Positions 34,512-43,083 of a stretch of 64,000 bases of DNA are shown piece after piece. Position 1 is the stretch's first letter. Each line of letters starts with the position of its first letter. The DNA lies in the NCBI GenBank assembly GCA_902794095.1, contig CADBFZ010000001.1, positions 62,001-126,000 of the forward strand, in the 5' to 3' direction. The translations under genes and the position numbers were made by a program. The DNA comes from an uncultured Lachnospiraceae bacterium (GTDB lineage Bacteria; Bacillota; Clostridia; Lachnospirales; Lachnospiraceae). The notes below the pieces were generated by a model. It saw only the letters and a program-made list of their open reading frames with translations. It did not search any database and was not told the origin of the DNA.

Positions 34512-35720
34512 ATGTTTTTGAATTTCTTTGAAAGTTTAAGAAAGCATGGGATCAATGTCACGTTAGGGGAGTGGCTTGATCTTATGAATGCCCTGGACAG
34601 CGGACTGATAGGCGGTTCGCTTTCTAGGTTCTATTATGGTGCAAGGATGATCCTTGTTAAGAGCGAGACCGATTTCGATAAGTATGACGAAGCATTTGAT
34701 GAGTGCTTTAAGGCAGCTCAGTCAGATCCCGAGATCGGTGCCGAAATGCTCAGATGGCTTGATAAATCCGATATGATGCAGCTTGCTGAGATGGAAGCCA
34801 AAGACCACCTTAACAAGATGGAAGGCGAAGGCATCATAATCGACAAAGAAGATGTTGAGCAGAAGTTTAAGCAGCGTCTTAAAGACCAGGATTCCGAACA
34901 TAACGGCGGATCCTTCTGGATCGGAACCATGGGTAAGACTTCCTTTGGTAATACCGGAGGTAATATCGGTGGTGTAAGAGTAGGCGGAATGACAGGTTAC
35001 CAGTCCGCATTTGCGGTCATGGGTGCAAGAAAGTACCGCGACTTCAGAGACGACAGAGTCATGACAAACCGTCAGTTCCAACTGGCTTTCAGAAGACTCA
35101 GGCAGTTCTCATCAAGACTTGATACTACGGAAAGAGAACTTGATATCGATAAGACTGTCGATGAAACCTGTAATCAGGGAGGCGTTCTTAAGATAGAGAT
35201 GAGAAAGCCCAGGAAAAACTCCGTCAAGCTCCTTCTTTTGATGGATTCGGGAGGAACAATGATTCCTTATTCATCTCTTTTGAACGAGTTGTTCCAGTCC
35301 GTTAACAAAAGTAATCACTACAAGGAAGTAAAATGTTATTATTTCCATAATTGCATTTATTCCCATGTATATAAGACTCCGGAATGCGAAAACGGAGACT
35401 GGGTTGAAACAAATTGGCTTTTCCGTAACACGGATAAGGATTATAAGGTTATAATAGTCGGTGATGCCGCCATGGCACCTGAAGAATTCTATTCCGATAC
35501 GGGTAACTACCGCGGCCCCAATGACGGATACAGCGGGGAAGAGTGGCTTAAATCCCTTAAACGCCACTATAAGAAGGTTGTGTGGCTCAATCCCAAGATG
35601 GCACCCGGAAATGCGCCTTGGAGAGAGATTGAGACCGTTCTTAAGCAGATGTTTCCTATGTATAAGCTTACTGTAAGCGGTCTTGATAAGGCTATGAGCA
35701 AACTTATGGAAACCAGATAA
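34512..35720 (+). CDS. VWA-domain protein of the CoxE type
   Basis: The 402-residue protein has an N-terminal helical region, a Gly-rich middle (about 131-160) and a C-terminal VWA domain. The metal site is D245-S-G-G-T in LLLMDSGGTM, with D318 in IIVGDAAMAP. CoxE-like proteins pair with MoxR ATPases, as here. No Shine-Dalgarno sequence is visible before the ATG and the 31-base gap carries a repeated CTTTTAA, so its translation may be weak or start elsewhere. Confidence 0.9.
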   Translation: MFLNFFESLRKHGINVTLGEWLDLMNALDSGLIGGSLSRFYYGARMILVKSETDFDKYDEAFDECFKAAQSDPEIGAEMLRWLDKSDMMQLAEMEAKDHLNKMEGEGIIIDKEDVEQKFKQRLKDQDSEHNGGSFWIGTMGKTSFGNTGGNIGGVRVGGMTGYQSAFAVMGARKYRDFRDDRVMTNRQFQLAFRRLRQFSSRLDTTERELDIDKTVDETCNQGGVLKIEMRKPRKNSVKLLLLMDSGGTMIPYSSLLNELFQSVNKSNHYKEVKCYYFHNCIYSHVYKTPECENGDWVETNWLFRNTDKDYKVIIVGDAAMAPEEFYSDTGNYRGPNDGYSGEEWLKSLKRHYKKVVWLNPKMAPGNAPWREIETVLKQMFPMYKLTVSGLDKAMSKLMETR

Positions 35721-35737
35721 AAATATTAATCTGACTG

Positions 35738-35766
35738 ATGAGAATCCGTTCGGATTTTAGTATAAT
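35738..35766 (+). promoter_or_regulatory. Possible promoter of tyrS
   Basis: A perfect TATAAT is preceded at 17 bases by ATGAGA, a weak -35. A small hairpin (AATCC-GTTC-GGATT) followed by TTT sits in the spacer and may be a weak terminator for the VWA gene. I see no T-box leader. Confidence 0.4.
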
Positions 35767-35799
35767 AAGTTATATTTTGATAAAAGGAGATTTTTTGAA

Positions 35800-37023
35800 A
35801 TGGGTATTTATGAAGAGCTGCAGGCGAGAGGCCTTATTGCTCAGACTACTGACGAAAACGAGATCAGAGATCTTATTAATAATGGTAAAGCAACCTTCTA
35901 TATAGGCTTTGACTGCACTGCAGATTCACTTACCGCAGGACACTTTATGGCTCTTACTCTTATGAAGAGACTTCAGATGGCCGGAAACAAGCCCATCGCT
36001 CTTATCGGAGGCGGAACCACCATGATTGGCGATCCTTCCGGAAGAACCGATATGAGAAAGATGCTTACCAGAGAAGATATCGATCACAATGCCGAGTGCT
36101 TTAAGAAGCAGATGGAGAAGTTCATCGATTTCGGTGAAGGCAAGGCAATGATGGTTAATAACGCCGACTGGCTTATGAACCTTAACTACATTGATCTACT
36201 TCGTGAGGTTGGCGCTTGCTTTTCTGTAAACAACATGCTTAGAGCAGAGTGCTACAAGCAGCGTATGGAAAAGGGACTTTCTTTCCTTGAGTTTAACTAC
36301 ATGATAATGCAGTCTTACGACTTCTATTACATGTTCCAGAAGTACAATTGTAATCTTGAGTTCGGCGGTGACGATCAGTGGAGCAACATGCTTGGCGGAA
36401 CCGAGCTCATCAGACGTAAACTCGGCAAGGACGCACATGCCATGACCATTACCCTTCTTACCGATTCCAACGGTAAAAAGATGGGTAAGACCGCAGGTAA
36501 TGCCGTATGGCTTGATCCCAACAAGACTTCTCCTTTCGATTTCTATCAGTACTGGAGAAATGTCGGTGATGCCGATGTAATGAAGTGCATCAAGATGCTC
36601 ACATTCCTTCCCATCGAACAGATTCAGGAGATGGAGAAGTGGGATGATTCCAGAATCAACGAAGCAAAGAAGATCCTTGCTCATGAACTTACCGAGCTTG
36701 TACACGGTAAGGAAGAGGCTGATAAGGCAGAAGCAGGTTCCGCAGCACTCTTCGGAGGCGGTGATCTTTCAAATGCTGATATCCCTACCGTTAAGATCGA
36801 GGAAGCTGATTACAGAGACGGTAAGATCGATATTCTCGGAATCCTCGTTAAAGCAGGTCTTTGCCCCACCAGAAACGAAGCTCGTCGTGCTGTTGAGCAG
36901 GGCGGCGTAACCGTTGACGATGAGAAGGTTACTGACATTAAGACTCTCTACAGTGCTGAAGATCTTAAGGACGGAAAACTTGTAAGACGCGGTAAAAAAG
37001 CATACAAAAAGGTGACTTCATGA
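35800..37023 (+). CDS. tyrS: Tyrosyl-tRNA synthetase
   Basis: TyrS charges tRNA-Tyr. The 407-residue class I enzyme has the HIGH-like motif TAGHFM at about residue 45, the KMSKS-like loop KKMGKTAG and a C-terminal S4 RNA-binding domain (about 345-405). Length is normal for the TyrS type of Firmicutes. It overlaps the phosphorylase gene by four bases. Confidence 0.97.
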   Translation: MGIYEELQARGLIAQTTDENEIRDLINNGKATFYIGFDCTADSLTAGHFMALTLMKRLQMAGNKPIALIGGGTTMIGDPSGRTDMRKMLTREDIDHNAECFKKQMEKFIDFGEGKAMMVNNADWLMNLNYIDLLREVGACFSVNNMLRAECYKQRMEKGLSFLEFNYMIMQSYDFYYMFQKYNCNLEFGGDDQWSNMLGGTELIRRKLGKDAHAMTITLLTDSNGKKMGKTAGNAVWLDPNKTSPFDFYQYWRNVGDADVMKCIKMLTFLPIEQIQEMEKWDDSRINEAKKILAHELTELVHGKEEADKAEAGSAALFGGGDLSNADIPTVKIEEADYRDGKIDILGILVKAGLCPTRNEARRAVEQGGVTVDDEKVTDIKTLYSAEDLKDGKLVRRGKKAYKKVTS

Positions 37024-37841
37024 GTAAAGAATACGAAAAGCTCCAAAAGGCCGTAGAAGCTGTACGTAAGATAACCGATTTTGTACCCGACATTGCTTTG
37101 GTTCTCGGTTCGGGTCTCGGCGGTTATGCAGACTCCATTAAACCTGTTTGTGAAATTCCCTATTCGGATCTTCCCGGATTCCCTGTATCAACCGTGCAGG
37201 GTCATTCCGGCAAGTTTATCTTCGGATATGACGGAGATAAGAAGATCGTATGTATGAAGGGCAGAGTTCATATGTATGAAGGCTATGAACCTTCGGATGT
37301 TGTTATGCCCATCAGGCTCATGGGACTTCTCGGAGCTAAGATTCTTTTCCTCACCAATGCCGCAGGCGGCATAAATGAGACCTTCCATCCCGGATGTCTC
37401 ATGCTTATTGAAGACCAGATTTCATTCCTTGTGAGAAATCCTCTTATCGGACCCAATATCGAAGAACTCGGTACCAGGTTCCCCGATATGACCAGGATTT
37501 ACGATCAGGATCTTTGTAAGATAATCACAGATAAGGCGGCTGAGCAAAACAGTGAACTCTTTAAGGGTGTATATGTACAGCTCAGCGGACCTTCTTATGA
37601 ATCACCCTCTGATGTTAAGGCTCTGAGGCTACTTGGCGGAAGTGCTGTTGGAATGAGCACAGCTATCGAGGCAATTGCTGCCAGACATATGGGTATGAGA
37701 GTCTGCGGAATTTCTTGTATCAGTAACATGGCTGCGGGAATTACCGGTGAAGAGCTTAATCATGAAGAGGTACAGAAAGCGGCGAATTCCGTTGCGGAGA
37801 GATTTGTAGCTCTTGTAAGAGGCTCCATTGCCGCATTCTGA
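37020..37841 (+). CDS. Purine-nucleoside phosphorylase
   Basis: The 273-residue trimeric-type enzyme splits guanosine and inosine with phosphate to free bases. Motifs are LGSGLGGYAD, VQGHSGKF, TNAAGGIN and VGMSTAIEAIAARHMG. It starts a salvage set with cytidine deaminase, an amidohydrolase and a purine permease. Trimeric PNPs are called punA or deoD in different genomes, so I give no symbol. Confidence 0.95.
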   Translation: MSKEYEKLQKAVEAVRKITDFVPDIALVLGSGLGGYADSIKPVCEIPYSDLPGFPVSTVQGHSGKFIFGYDGDKKIVCMKGRVHMYEGYEPSDVVMPIRLMGLLGAKILFLTNAAGGINETFHPGCLMLIEDQISFLVRNPLIGPNIEELGTRFPDMTRIYDQDLCKIITDKAAEQNSELFKGVYVQLSGPSYESPSDVKALRLLGGSAVGMSTAIEAIAARHMGMRVCGISCISNMAAGITGEELNHEEVQKAANSVAERFVALVRGSIAAF

Positions 37842-37851
37842 GGTGACAGGT

Positions 37852-38274
37852 ATGGATGAAGAATTAATCCAGACACTTATAATCAATGCTTTTGAAGCCA
37901 GAACCAAAAGCTATTGCAGATATTCGGGATATGCCGTAGGTGCAGCACTTCTTACCTCTGACGGAGAAATCTACAGAGGATGCAATGTAGAGAATTCATC
38001 ATACGGAGCAACAATCTGTGCCGAAAGATGTGCAGCTCTTAAAGCAGTCAGTGAAGGCAGTAACGAATTTAAAGCTATTGCCATAGTCGGTGGCATGAGA
38101 GATGCCAAGGAACTTAAGGACTATGCATATCCCTGTGGCGTTTGCAGACAGTTTTTGTCAGAGTTCGGATCATCCGATATGACTGTAATAGTTGCCAGAA
38201 GCATTGACGATAAGAAGATCTTTACACTTGGGGAACTTCTTCCCGAAAGTTTTTCTGCTGATTCCATAAAGTGA
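37852..38274 (+). CDS. cdd: Cytidine deaminase
   Basis: The enzyme turns cytidine and deoxycytidine into uridines. The 140-residue protein has the zinc and catalytic motifs CAERCAA and PCGVCRQFL; the Glu of CAE is the proton shuttle. I chose the ATG at 37852 after AGGTGACAGG; a TTG inside the preceding gene would add eight odd residues. It is ten bases after the phosphorylase stop. Confidence 0.95.
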   Translation: MDEELIQTLIINAFEARTKSYCRYSGYAVGAALLTSDGEIYRGCNVENSSYGATICAERCAALKAVSEGSNEFKAIAIVGGMRDAKELKDYAYPCGVCRQFLSEFGSSDMTVIVARSIDDKKIFTLGELLPESFSADSIK

Positions 38275-38281
38275 GATTATT

Positions 38282-39580
38282 ATGAACATTCGACTGTATA
38301 ATGCCGTAATTTTGGATCTTGACGGAAGCGCTTCACTTAAGAAGGGTGAAGTAGTTATTTCCGACGGCATTATTTCGAATGTTATTTACTATGAAAATGA
38401 TGAACTGTCCCATCAGAATGCAGGAATTGTCTTTGACAGATCGATAGATTGTGAAGGTAATCTTCTGATGAGGGGCTTTAATAATGCCCATACTCATTCC
38501 GCTATGACATTTTTAAGATCCCTTGCTGACGATAAGCCCACTCCCAATTGGCTGAAAGAGGATATTTTTCCAAACGAAGCCAAACTTACGGATGAGGATA
38601 TAGCCGATTTCCAAAGCCTTGCAATAATGGAATATGTATCCGGAGGAACCGTCTCCGTAATGGATATGTATCTTCGTCCATATGTAACTGCGGAAGTTTT
38701 TTCGCAGGCCGGTATGAGGTGTGCGATCGTATCGGGACTTAATGATTTTACTTTTTCCATAAAAGAGCTGGAAGAGGCATACAAGGTTCTTAATTCCTAT
38801 GATCCTCTGATCACTTTTAAAGCAGGTATCCATGCGGAATATACCTGTTCAAAGGAACTTCTTGAAGAATTGTCCGGTGTTATCAAAGCTCTGGATTGTC
38901 CGTTTTATTGTCATTTGTCCGAGACGAAGTCAGAAGTGGAAGAGTGCTTGGGAAGATACGGTAAGACGCCTCTTATGTATCTTGATTCTCTCGGCCTTTT
39001 TGATAAAGGCGGAGGAATATACCACGGAGTTTGGCTGACCGACGAAGAGATAGGTCTTATGGCTGATAAGAACATCTGTGCAGTCATCAATTCCGGATCT
39101 AATTGTAAGCTTGCAAGCGGAATTGCTCCTCTTAAAAAACTTTATGATAAAAAAGTTCCGCTTGCCATGGGTACGGACGGACCGGCCAGCAATAATTCTC
39201 TGAATATGTTCAAAGAGATGTATCTTACAAGCGTTCTTTGCAAATTGCGTGAAGAAGACGCATCATGTCTTGATGCATCCCTGATCCTTGATATGGCTGT
39301 TAAGGGTTCCGCAGCATGTATGGGACTGGAGGATTCCGGTCTTGTTAAAGAGGGAAATCCTGCCGATCTTGTTCTTTTGGACCTTAACAAACCTAATATG
39401 CAGCCTGTAAATAATATTGTTAAAAATATTGTTTATTCAGGAAGCTCATCTAATGTTATAATGACTGTTGTCGCGGGGAGAGTTCTCTTTTATAAGGGTG
39501 AATATGATCTTGGTTTCGATCCCGAGGAAATAATCTACAGATGCGGGACCAGAACAAGGCGTATCATTAATGGGGTTTGA
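38282..39580 (+). CDS. Amidohydrolase: SAH/MTA deaminase-like
   Basis: The 432-residue metal-dependent hydrolase of the ATZ/TRZ type has NNAHTHSAMT for the metal site, a later HLSETKSE and MGTDGPASNNS. The family includes methylthioadenosine/S-adenosylhomocysteine deaminase, guanine deaminase and others. The neighbouring purine genes favour an adenosine-like or guanine substrate, but this cannot be settled from sequence. Confidence 0.85.
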   Translation: MNIRLYNAVILDLDGSASLKKGEVVISDGIISNVIYYENDELSHQNAGIVFDRSIDCEGNLLMRGFNNAHTHSAMTFLRSLADDKPTPNWLKEDIFPNEAKLTDEDIADFQSLAIMEYVSGGTVSVMDMYLRPYVTAEVFSQAGMRCAIVSGLNDFTFSIKELEEAYKVLNSYDPLITFKAGIHAEYTCSKELLEELSGVIKALDCPFYCHLSETKSEVEECLGRYGKTPLMYLDSLGLFDKGGGIYHGVWLTDEEIGLMADKNICAVINSGSNCKLASGIAPLKKLYDKKVPLAMGTDGPASNNSLNMFKEMYLTSVLCKLREEDASCLDASLILDMAVKGSAACMGLEDSGLVKEGNPADLVLLDLNKPNMQPVNNIVKNIVYSGSSSNVIMTVVAGRVLFYKGEYDLGFDPEEIIYRCGTRTRRIINGV

Positions 39581-39660
39581 GAATTGTCGGTTGTTAAACC
39601 GATGATAATAAACCGGTGAAAACCGGAAAATTTCACTCTCATAGAGAGGAAGGAGATCAT

Positions 39661-41022
39661 ATGTTAGAAAAAACTTTTAAACTGAAGGAGAATGGTACTG
39701 ACGTCAAGACAGAAGTAATTGCCGGTATCACAACCTTCATGGCGATGGCTTATATCCTGGCTGTCAATCCAAACATCCTTGGTGCTTCGGGTATGAATCC
39801 TCAGGCTATTCTCATCGCTACCGCACTTTCCGCATTTATCGGAACCATGTGCATGGCTTTAATGGCCAATTATCCTTTTGCCCTTGCTCCCGGACTCGGA
39901 CTTAATGCTTATTTTGCATACACCGTTTGCGGTTCCATGGGCTATTCTTGGCAGTTTGCTCTTTTTGCAGTATTTATCGAGGGACTTATTTTCATTGTTC
40001 TCTCTGTAACTCCCGTAAGAGAAGCAATTTTCAATGCCATTCCTCTTCAGCTTAAAAAGGGTGTTTCTGTAGGTATCGGACTTTTCGTTGCTTTCATCGG
40101 ACTTCAGAATGGTAAAGTTGTTGTAGACGGTGCAACTCTTGTTACCATAGTTCCTTTTAAGAACGAGATTCACACAACCGGTATCTGGGCACTTCTTACC
40201 ATTATCGGTGTTCTTATTATTGCTATCCTTTATGTTAAGAAGGTTAAGGGAGCAATCCTTATCGGTATCTTTGCAACATGGATTCTCGGAATCCTCTGCG
40301 AGCTTGCCGGAATCTATACTCCCAATGCAGATCTCGGATTCTACTCAACTATTCCTTCAAGCTTTGCTGATTTCAGCTTTGCTTCCATCGGAGAGACTTT
40401 CGGTGCCTGCTTCTCATCTGCGGCATTCGAAACTTTCAATGCTCTTGACTTCGTTGTTATCATGTTTGCTTTCCTTTTCGTTGACGTTTTCGATACTCTC
40501 GGAACCCTCATCGGATGTGCTGATAAGGCAGACATGCTTGATAAAGATGGAAAGCTTCCCAGAATTCGTCCCGCACTTCTTGCTGACGCTATCGCAACCA
40601 GCGCAGGTGCAGTTCTCGGAACTTCAACCACCACCACTTTCGTAGAGAGCTCTTCAGGTGTATCCGCAGGCGGACGTACCGGTCTTGCATCAGTTGTAAC
40701 CGGACTTCTTTTCCTCGTTTCCCTGATTCTTTCCCCTCTCTTCATTTCAATCCCCGGATTTGCAACCGCTCCCGCGCTTGTATTCGTTGGATTCCTTATG
40801 ATGAGTGCAATCACCGGTATTGATCTCAAGGATCCTACCGAAGCAATCCCTGCTTTCCTTGCACTTCTCGTAATGCCTCTTGTTTACAGTATCTCTGACG
40901 GTATCTGCATCGGAGTTATCTCTTACGTTGTTATTAATCTTTGCACCGGCAACGCTAAGAAGATTAAGCCCCTTATGTACGTACTTGCCATTCTGTTCAT
41001 TCTCAAGTACGCATTCCTTTAA
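39661..41022 (+). CDS. AzgA/PbuG-type purine permease (NCS2 family)
   Basis: The 453-residue protein has 12 or more membrane helices and the hallmark segment TFMAMAYILAVNPNILGASG, typical of the AzgA-like branch that takes up adenine, guanine or hypoxanthine. I chose the ATG at 39661 after AAGGAG; a GTG 45 bases earlier lies in a region of small hairpins. The 80-base gap before it has hairpins (CCGGT-GAAA-ACCGG; CTCTC-ATA-GAGAG) but no purine riboswitch core. A terminator follows. Confidence 0.94.
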   Translation: MLEKTFKLKENGTDVKTEVIAGITTFMAMAYILAVNPNILGASGMNPQAILIATALSAFIGTMCMALMANYPFALAPGLGLNAYFAYTVCGSMGYSWQFALFAVFIEGLIFIVLSVTPVREAIFNAIPLQLKKGVSVGIGLFVAFIGLQNGKVVVDGATLVTIVPFKNEIHTTGIWALLTIIGVLIIAILYVKKVKGAILIGIFATWILGILCELAGIYTPNADLGFYSTIPSSFADFSFASIGETFGACFSSAAFETFNALDFVVIMFAFLFVDVFDTLGTLIGCADKADMLDKDGKLPRIRPALLADAIATSAGAVLGTSTTTTFVESSSGVSAGGRTGLASVVTGLLFLVSLILSPLFISIPGFATAPALVFVGFLMMSAITGIDLKDPTEAIPAFLALLVMPLVYSISDGICIGVISYVVINLCTGNAKKIKPLMYVLAILFILKYAFL

Positions 41023-41030
41023 TTCTTATG

Positions 41031-41065
41031 CCCTGCAGAGAGTTTTCTTTCTGCAGGGCTTTTTT
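41031..41065 (+). terminator. Rho-independent terminator after the purine permease
   Basis: CCCTGCAGA and TCTGCAGGG form a nine-base stem with a ten-base loop and a CTTTTTT tail. The next gene begins seven bases later. Confidence 0.9.
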
Positions 41066-41071
41066 GGTTAA

Positions 41072-42754
41072 ATGTACGGAATAATATTTGTTTTAATAAT
41101 CTTAATACTTCTGATCATTACAGGTATCAGAACGTCCAAAGAGGAATCTGCAAGGATTGCCTCTTTTATTCGTGATTCCTTCGGAAAACCTTCACGCAGA
41201 AAACTTACCGAGGCAAGACGCGATTCCCTTAAGAGAAATCTTGAAATGTTCCTTGAGGGTAAAAAAGAAGGAGAGTACATCGATGATCTGACCTGGTCCG
41301 ATACGGGAATGGAAGATATATTCCTTCAGATGGACAATTGTCTCAGTTCTGCAGGTGAAGAATACCTCTACAGACAGCTTCACGATCTATCCCTTACAGC
41401 TGAGGATATTGCACGTACTGACAAGATTATCAGCGAATTCGGAGAAGACGAGAATCTCAGATTAACTCTCGGAACTTCTCTTAACGAACTGGGATTTGTC
41501 AAAGACAGATCATTACCCGAATACCTTGAAAAGATCCTTTCAACGGATCATATACTCAATCCCTTTTTCCATATTTTTGCGGATATTTTATATATCCTTG
41601 CCATTGTTTTGGTTTTTATTAAACCTGTTGTCGGTGCGTTTTTTATCTTCGCAATCATGATTTTTCAGGTTTCGTCCTATTTTTCATTTAAGAGAAAAGC
41701 GGACGAATGCCTTTGCGGTTTTTCCATGATCATGGGCCTTGCCTCCATGGGCAAGCTTCTCCCATCGGGCATAGATACCGAAACCGGCAAACTTATCAAT
41801 GAGCTTTCGGATGAGCTTAAGAAGATAAGGCTTAAGACGACATTTTCGGCACTTGTGATCAATTCCGGCTCCAATGCAACGGGCGGAATCTTCTCAATGC
41901 TTTTCACATATATAAATCTGTTATTCCATTTCGACCTTATTGCTGCGGAATTTCTTCTTAGAAAGATTGCATCATCCAAGGAAACCGTGCTCAGAGCTTA
42001 TGACATGACCGGCTACCTTGATATGTGTCTTACGGTTTCGTCTTACAGGGCATTTCTTGATACTAAAGGCGGATTTTGCCGACCTGTATTTACCGATGAG
42101 TCAGGTATTTCCGTCAAAGAAGGCTTTAATCCCCTCCTTGATGCACCTGTAGCTAATGACGTAGATAATAAAGGCGGAATTCTTATTACCGGATCCAATG
42201 CCAGCGGTAAATCCACATATATGAGGATGATCGCCGTTAATGCCATTTTGGCTCAGACCGTATCAACCTGTCCTTCCAAGGAGTATAAGGCCTCCCTTTC
42301 CGCTATTTTTTCATCTATTGCGGTAAATGACTCCATCTTAAAGGGTGAGAGCTACTTTATGGCCGAAATTCGAAGTCTTAAGAGGATAGTTGATGCTTCA
42401 GAGGCCTCACAAAGGCCCGTTATTTGCTTTATTGATGAGATTTTTAAGGGAACCAACACCGCAGAGAGAATAGCAGCGGCAAATGCTGTTCTCCATTACC
42501 TCAGAGACAGGGGAGTTCTTGTATTCGCAGCAACCCATGACCATGAACTTACGACTCTGGCTGCGGATTACTATGAAAATGTTCATTTTTCCGAGAAAAT
42601 AGAGGGCGATGACGTTCTCTTTACCTATAAACTTGAATCCGGACCTTCCGTAAGCACTAATGCCATAGCACTTTTGAGGAAAAACGGCTTCCCCGAGGAG
42701 GTCATTTTAAAGAGCGAAAAATTGTGTGCTTCCCTTGACTCTAAAGGCGTTTAA
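41072..42754 (+). CDS. Membrane-anchored MutS-like ATPase
   Basis: The 560-residue protein has only the MutS lever/ATPase part: Walker A GSNASGKSTYMR (about 375-386), Walker B ICFIDEIFKGTNTAER and FAATHDHEL. It lacks the mismatch-binding domain. An N-terminal helix (about 2-19) and two helices near 160-200 should hold it in the membrane. It is distinct from the true mutS at 49967. Related proteins occur in many Clostridia with no known job. No promoter is visible between the terminator and its start, so transcription may come from read-through. Confidence 0.85.
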   Translation: MYGIIFVLIILILLIITGIRTSKEESARIASFIRDSFGKPSRRKLTEARRDSLKRNLEMFLEGKKEGEYIDDLTWSDTGMEDIFLQMDNCLSSAGEEYLYRQLHDLSLTAEDIARTDKIISEFGEDENLRLTLGTSLNELGFVKDRSLPEYLEKILSTDHILNPFFHIFADILYILAIVLVFIKPVVGAFFIFAIMIFQVSSYFSFKRKADECLCGFSMIMGLASMGKLLPSGIDTETGKLINELSDELKKIRLKTTFSALVINSGSNATGGIFSMLFTYINLLFHFDLIAAEFLLRKIASSKETVLRAYDMTGYLDMCLTVSSYRAFLDTKGGFCRPVFTDESGISVKEGFNPLLDAPVANDVDNKGGILITGSNASGKSTYMRMIAVNAILAQTVSTCPSKEYKASLSAIFSSIAVNDSILKGESYFMAEIRSLKRIVDASEASQRPVICFIDEIFKGTNTAERIAAANAVLHYLRDRGVLVFAATHDHELTTLAADYYENVHFSEKIEGDDVLFTYKLESGPSVSTNAIALLRKNGFPEEVILKSEKLCASLDSKGV

Positions 42755-42835
42755 AATGTATACTAAATAGTGTGTTTTAGAGGGATTTAGCTTAAATTTC
42801 CTGTACAATATGTAGTCAGCCCACGGAGGTTTGCT

Positions 42836-43012
42836 ATGGATAATCTTATTGTGTTTTCTAACTCATTTTTGTCATATCTGCTTCTCATGATCATAATCGT
42901 TGCGGTAGCAGCATTAGGCTTTACCGTAGGCAGGATCCTCAGGAACAGAAAAGACTCAAAATCGGTTCAGGAAGTTTCACCTGCGGAAGCTGCATCCGGA
43001 TCCGATAATTGA
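42836..43012 (+). CDS. 58-residue single-pass membrane protein
   Basis: ATG after CGGAGG opens a frame of 58 codons. Residues 10-32 are strongly hydrophobic (SFLSYLLLMIIIVAVAALGF), then basic RILRNRKD, then an acidic Ser/Ala tail. The positive-inside rule places the tail in the cytoplasm. Similar tiny proteins are common in Lachnospiraceae and sometimes carry misleading names; function unknown. A terminator follows directly. Confidence 0.75.
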   Translation: MDNLIVFSNSFLSYLLLMIIIVAVAALGFTVGRILRNRKDSKSVQEVSPAEAASGSDN

Positions 43013-43025
43013 TCAAAAAGTTTTA

Positions 43026-43059
43026 AAAGGATACGGCATGTTCGTATCCTTTATTTTTT
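43026..43059 (+). terminator. Rho-independent terminator after the small membrane protein
   Basis: AAAGGATACG and CGTATCCTTT pair over ten bases with a seven-base loop, followed by ATTTTTT. Confidence 0.9.
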
Positions 43060-43083
43060 CGCAAGGTCTTAATCGTTTAATTC

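Noticed and set aside
35721-35799. Possible T-box leader before tyrS
   Set aside because: The 79-base gap is too short and lacks the T-box sequence; only a small hairpin and a promoter are present.
39581-39660. Possible purine riboswitch before the purine permease
   Set aside because: The gap is only 80 bases and the conserved three-way junction core is absent; only small hairpins are seen.
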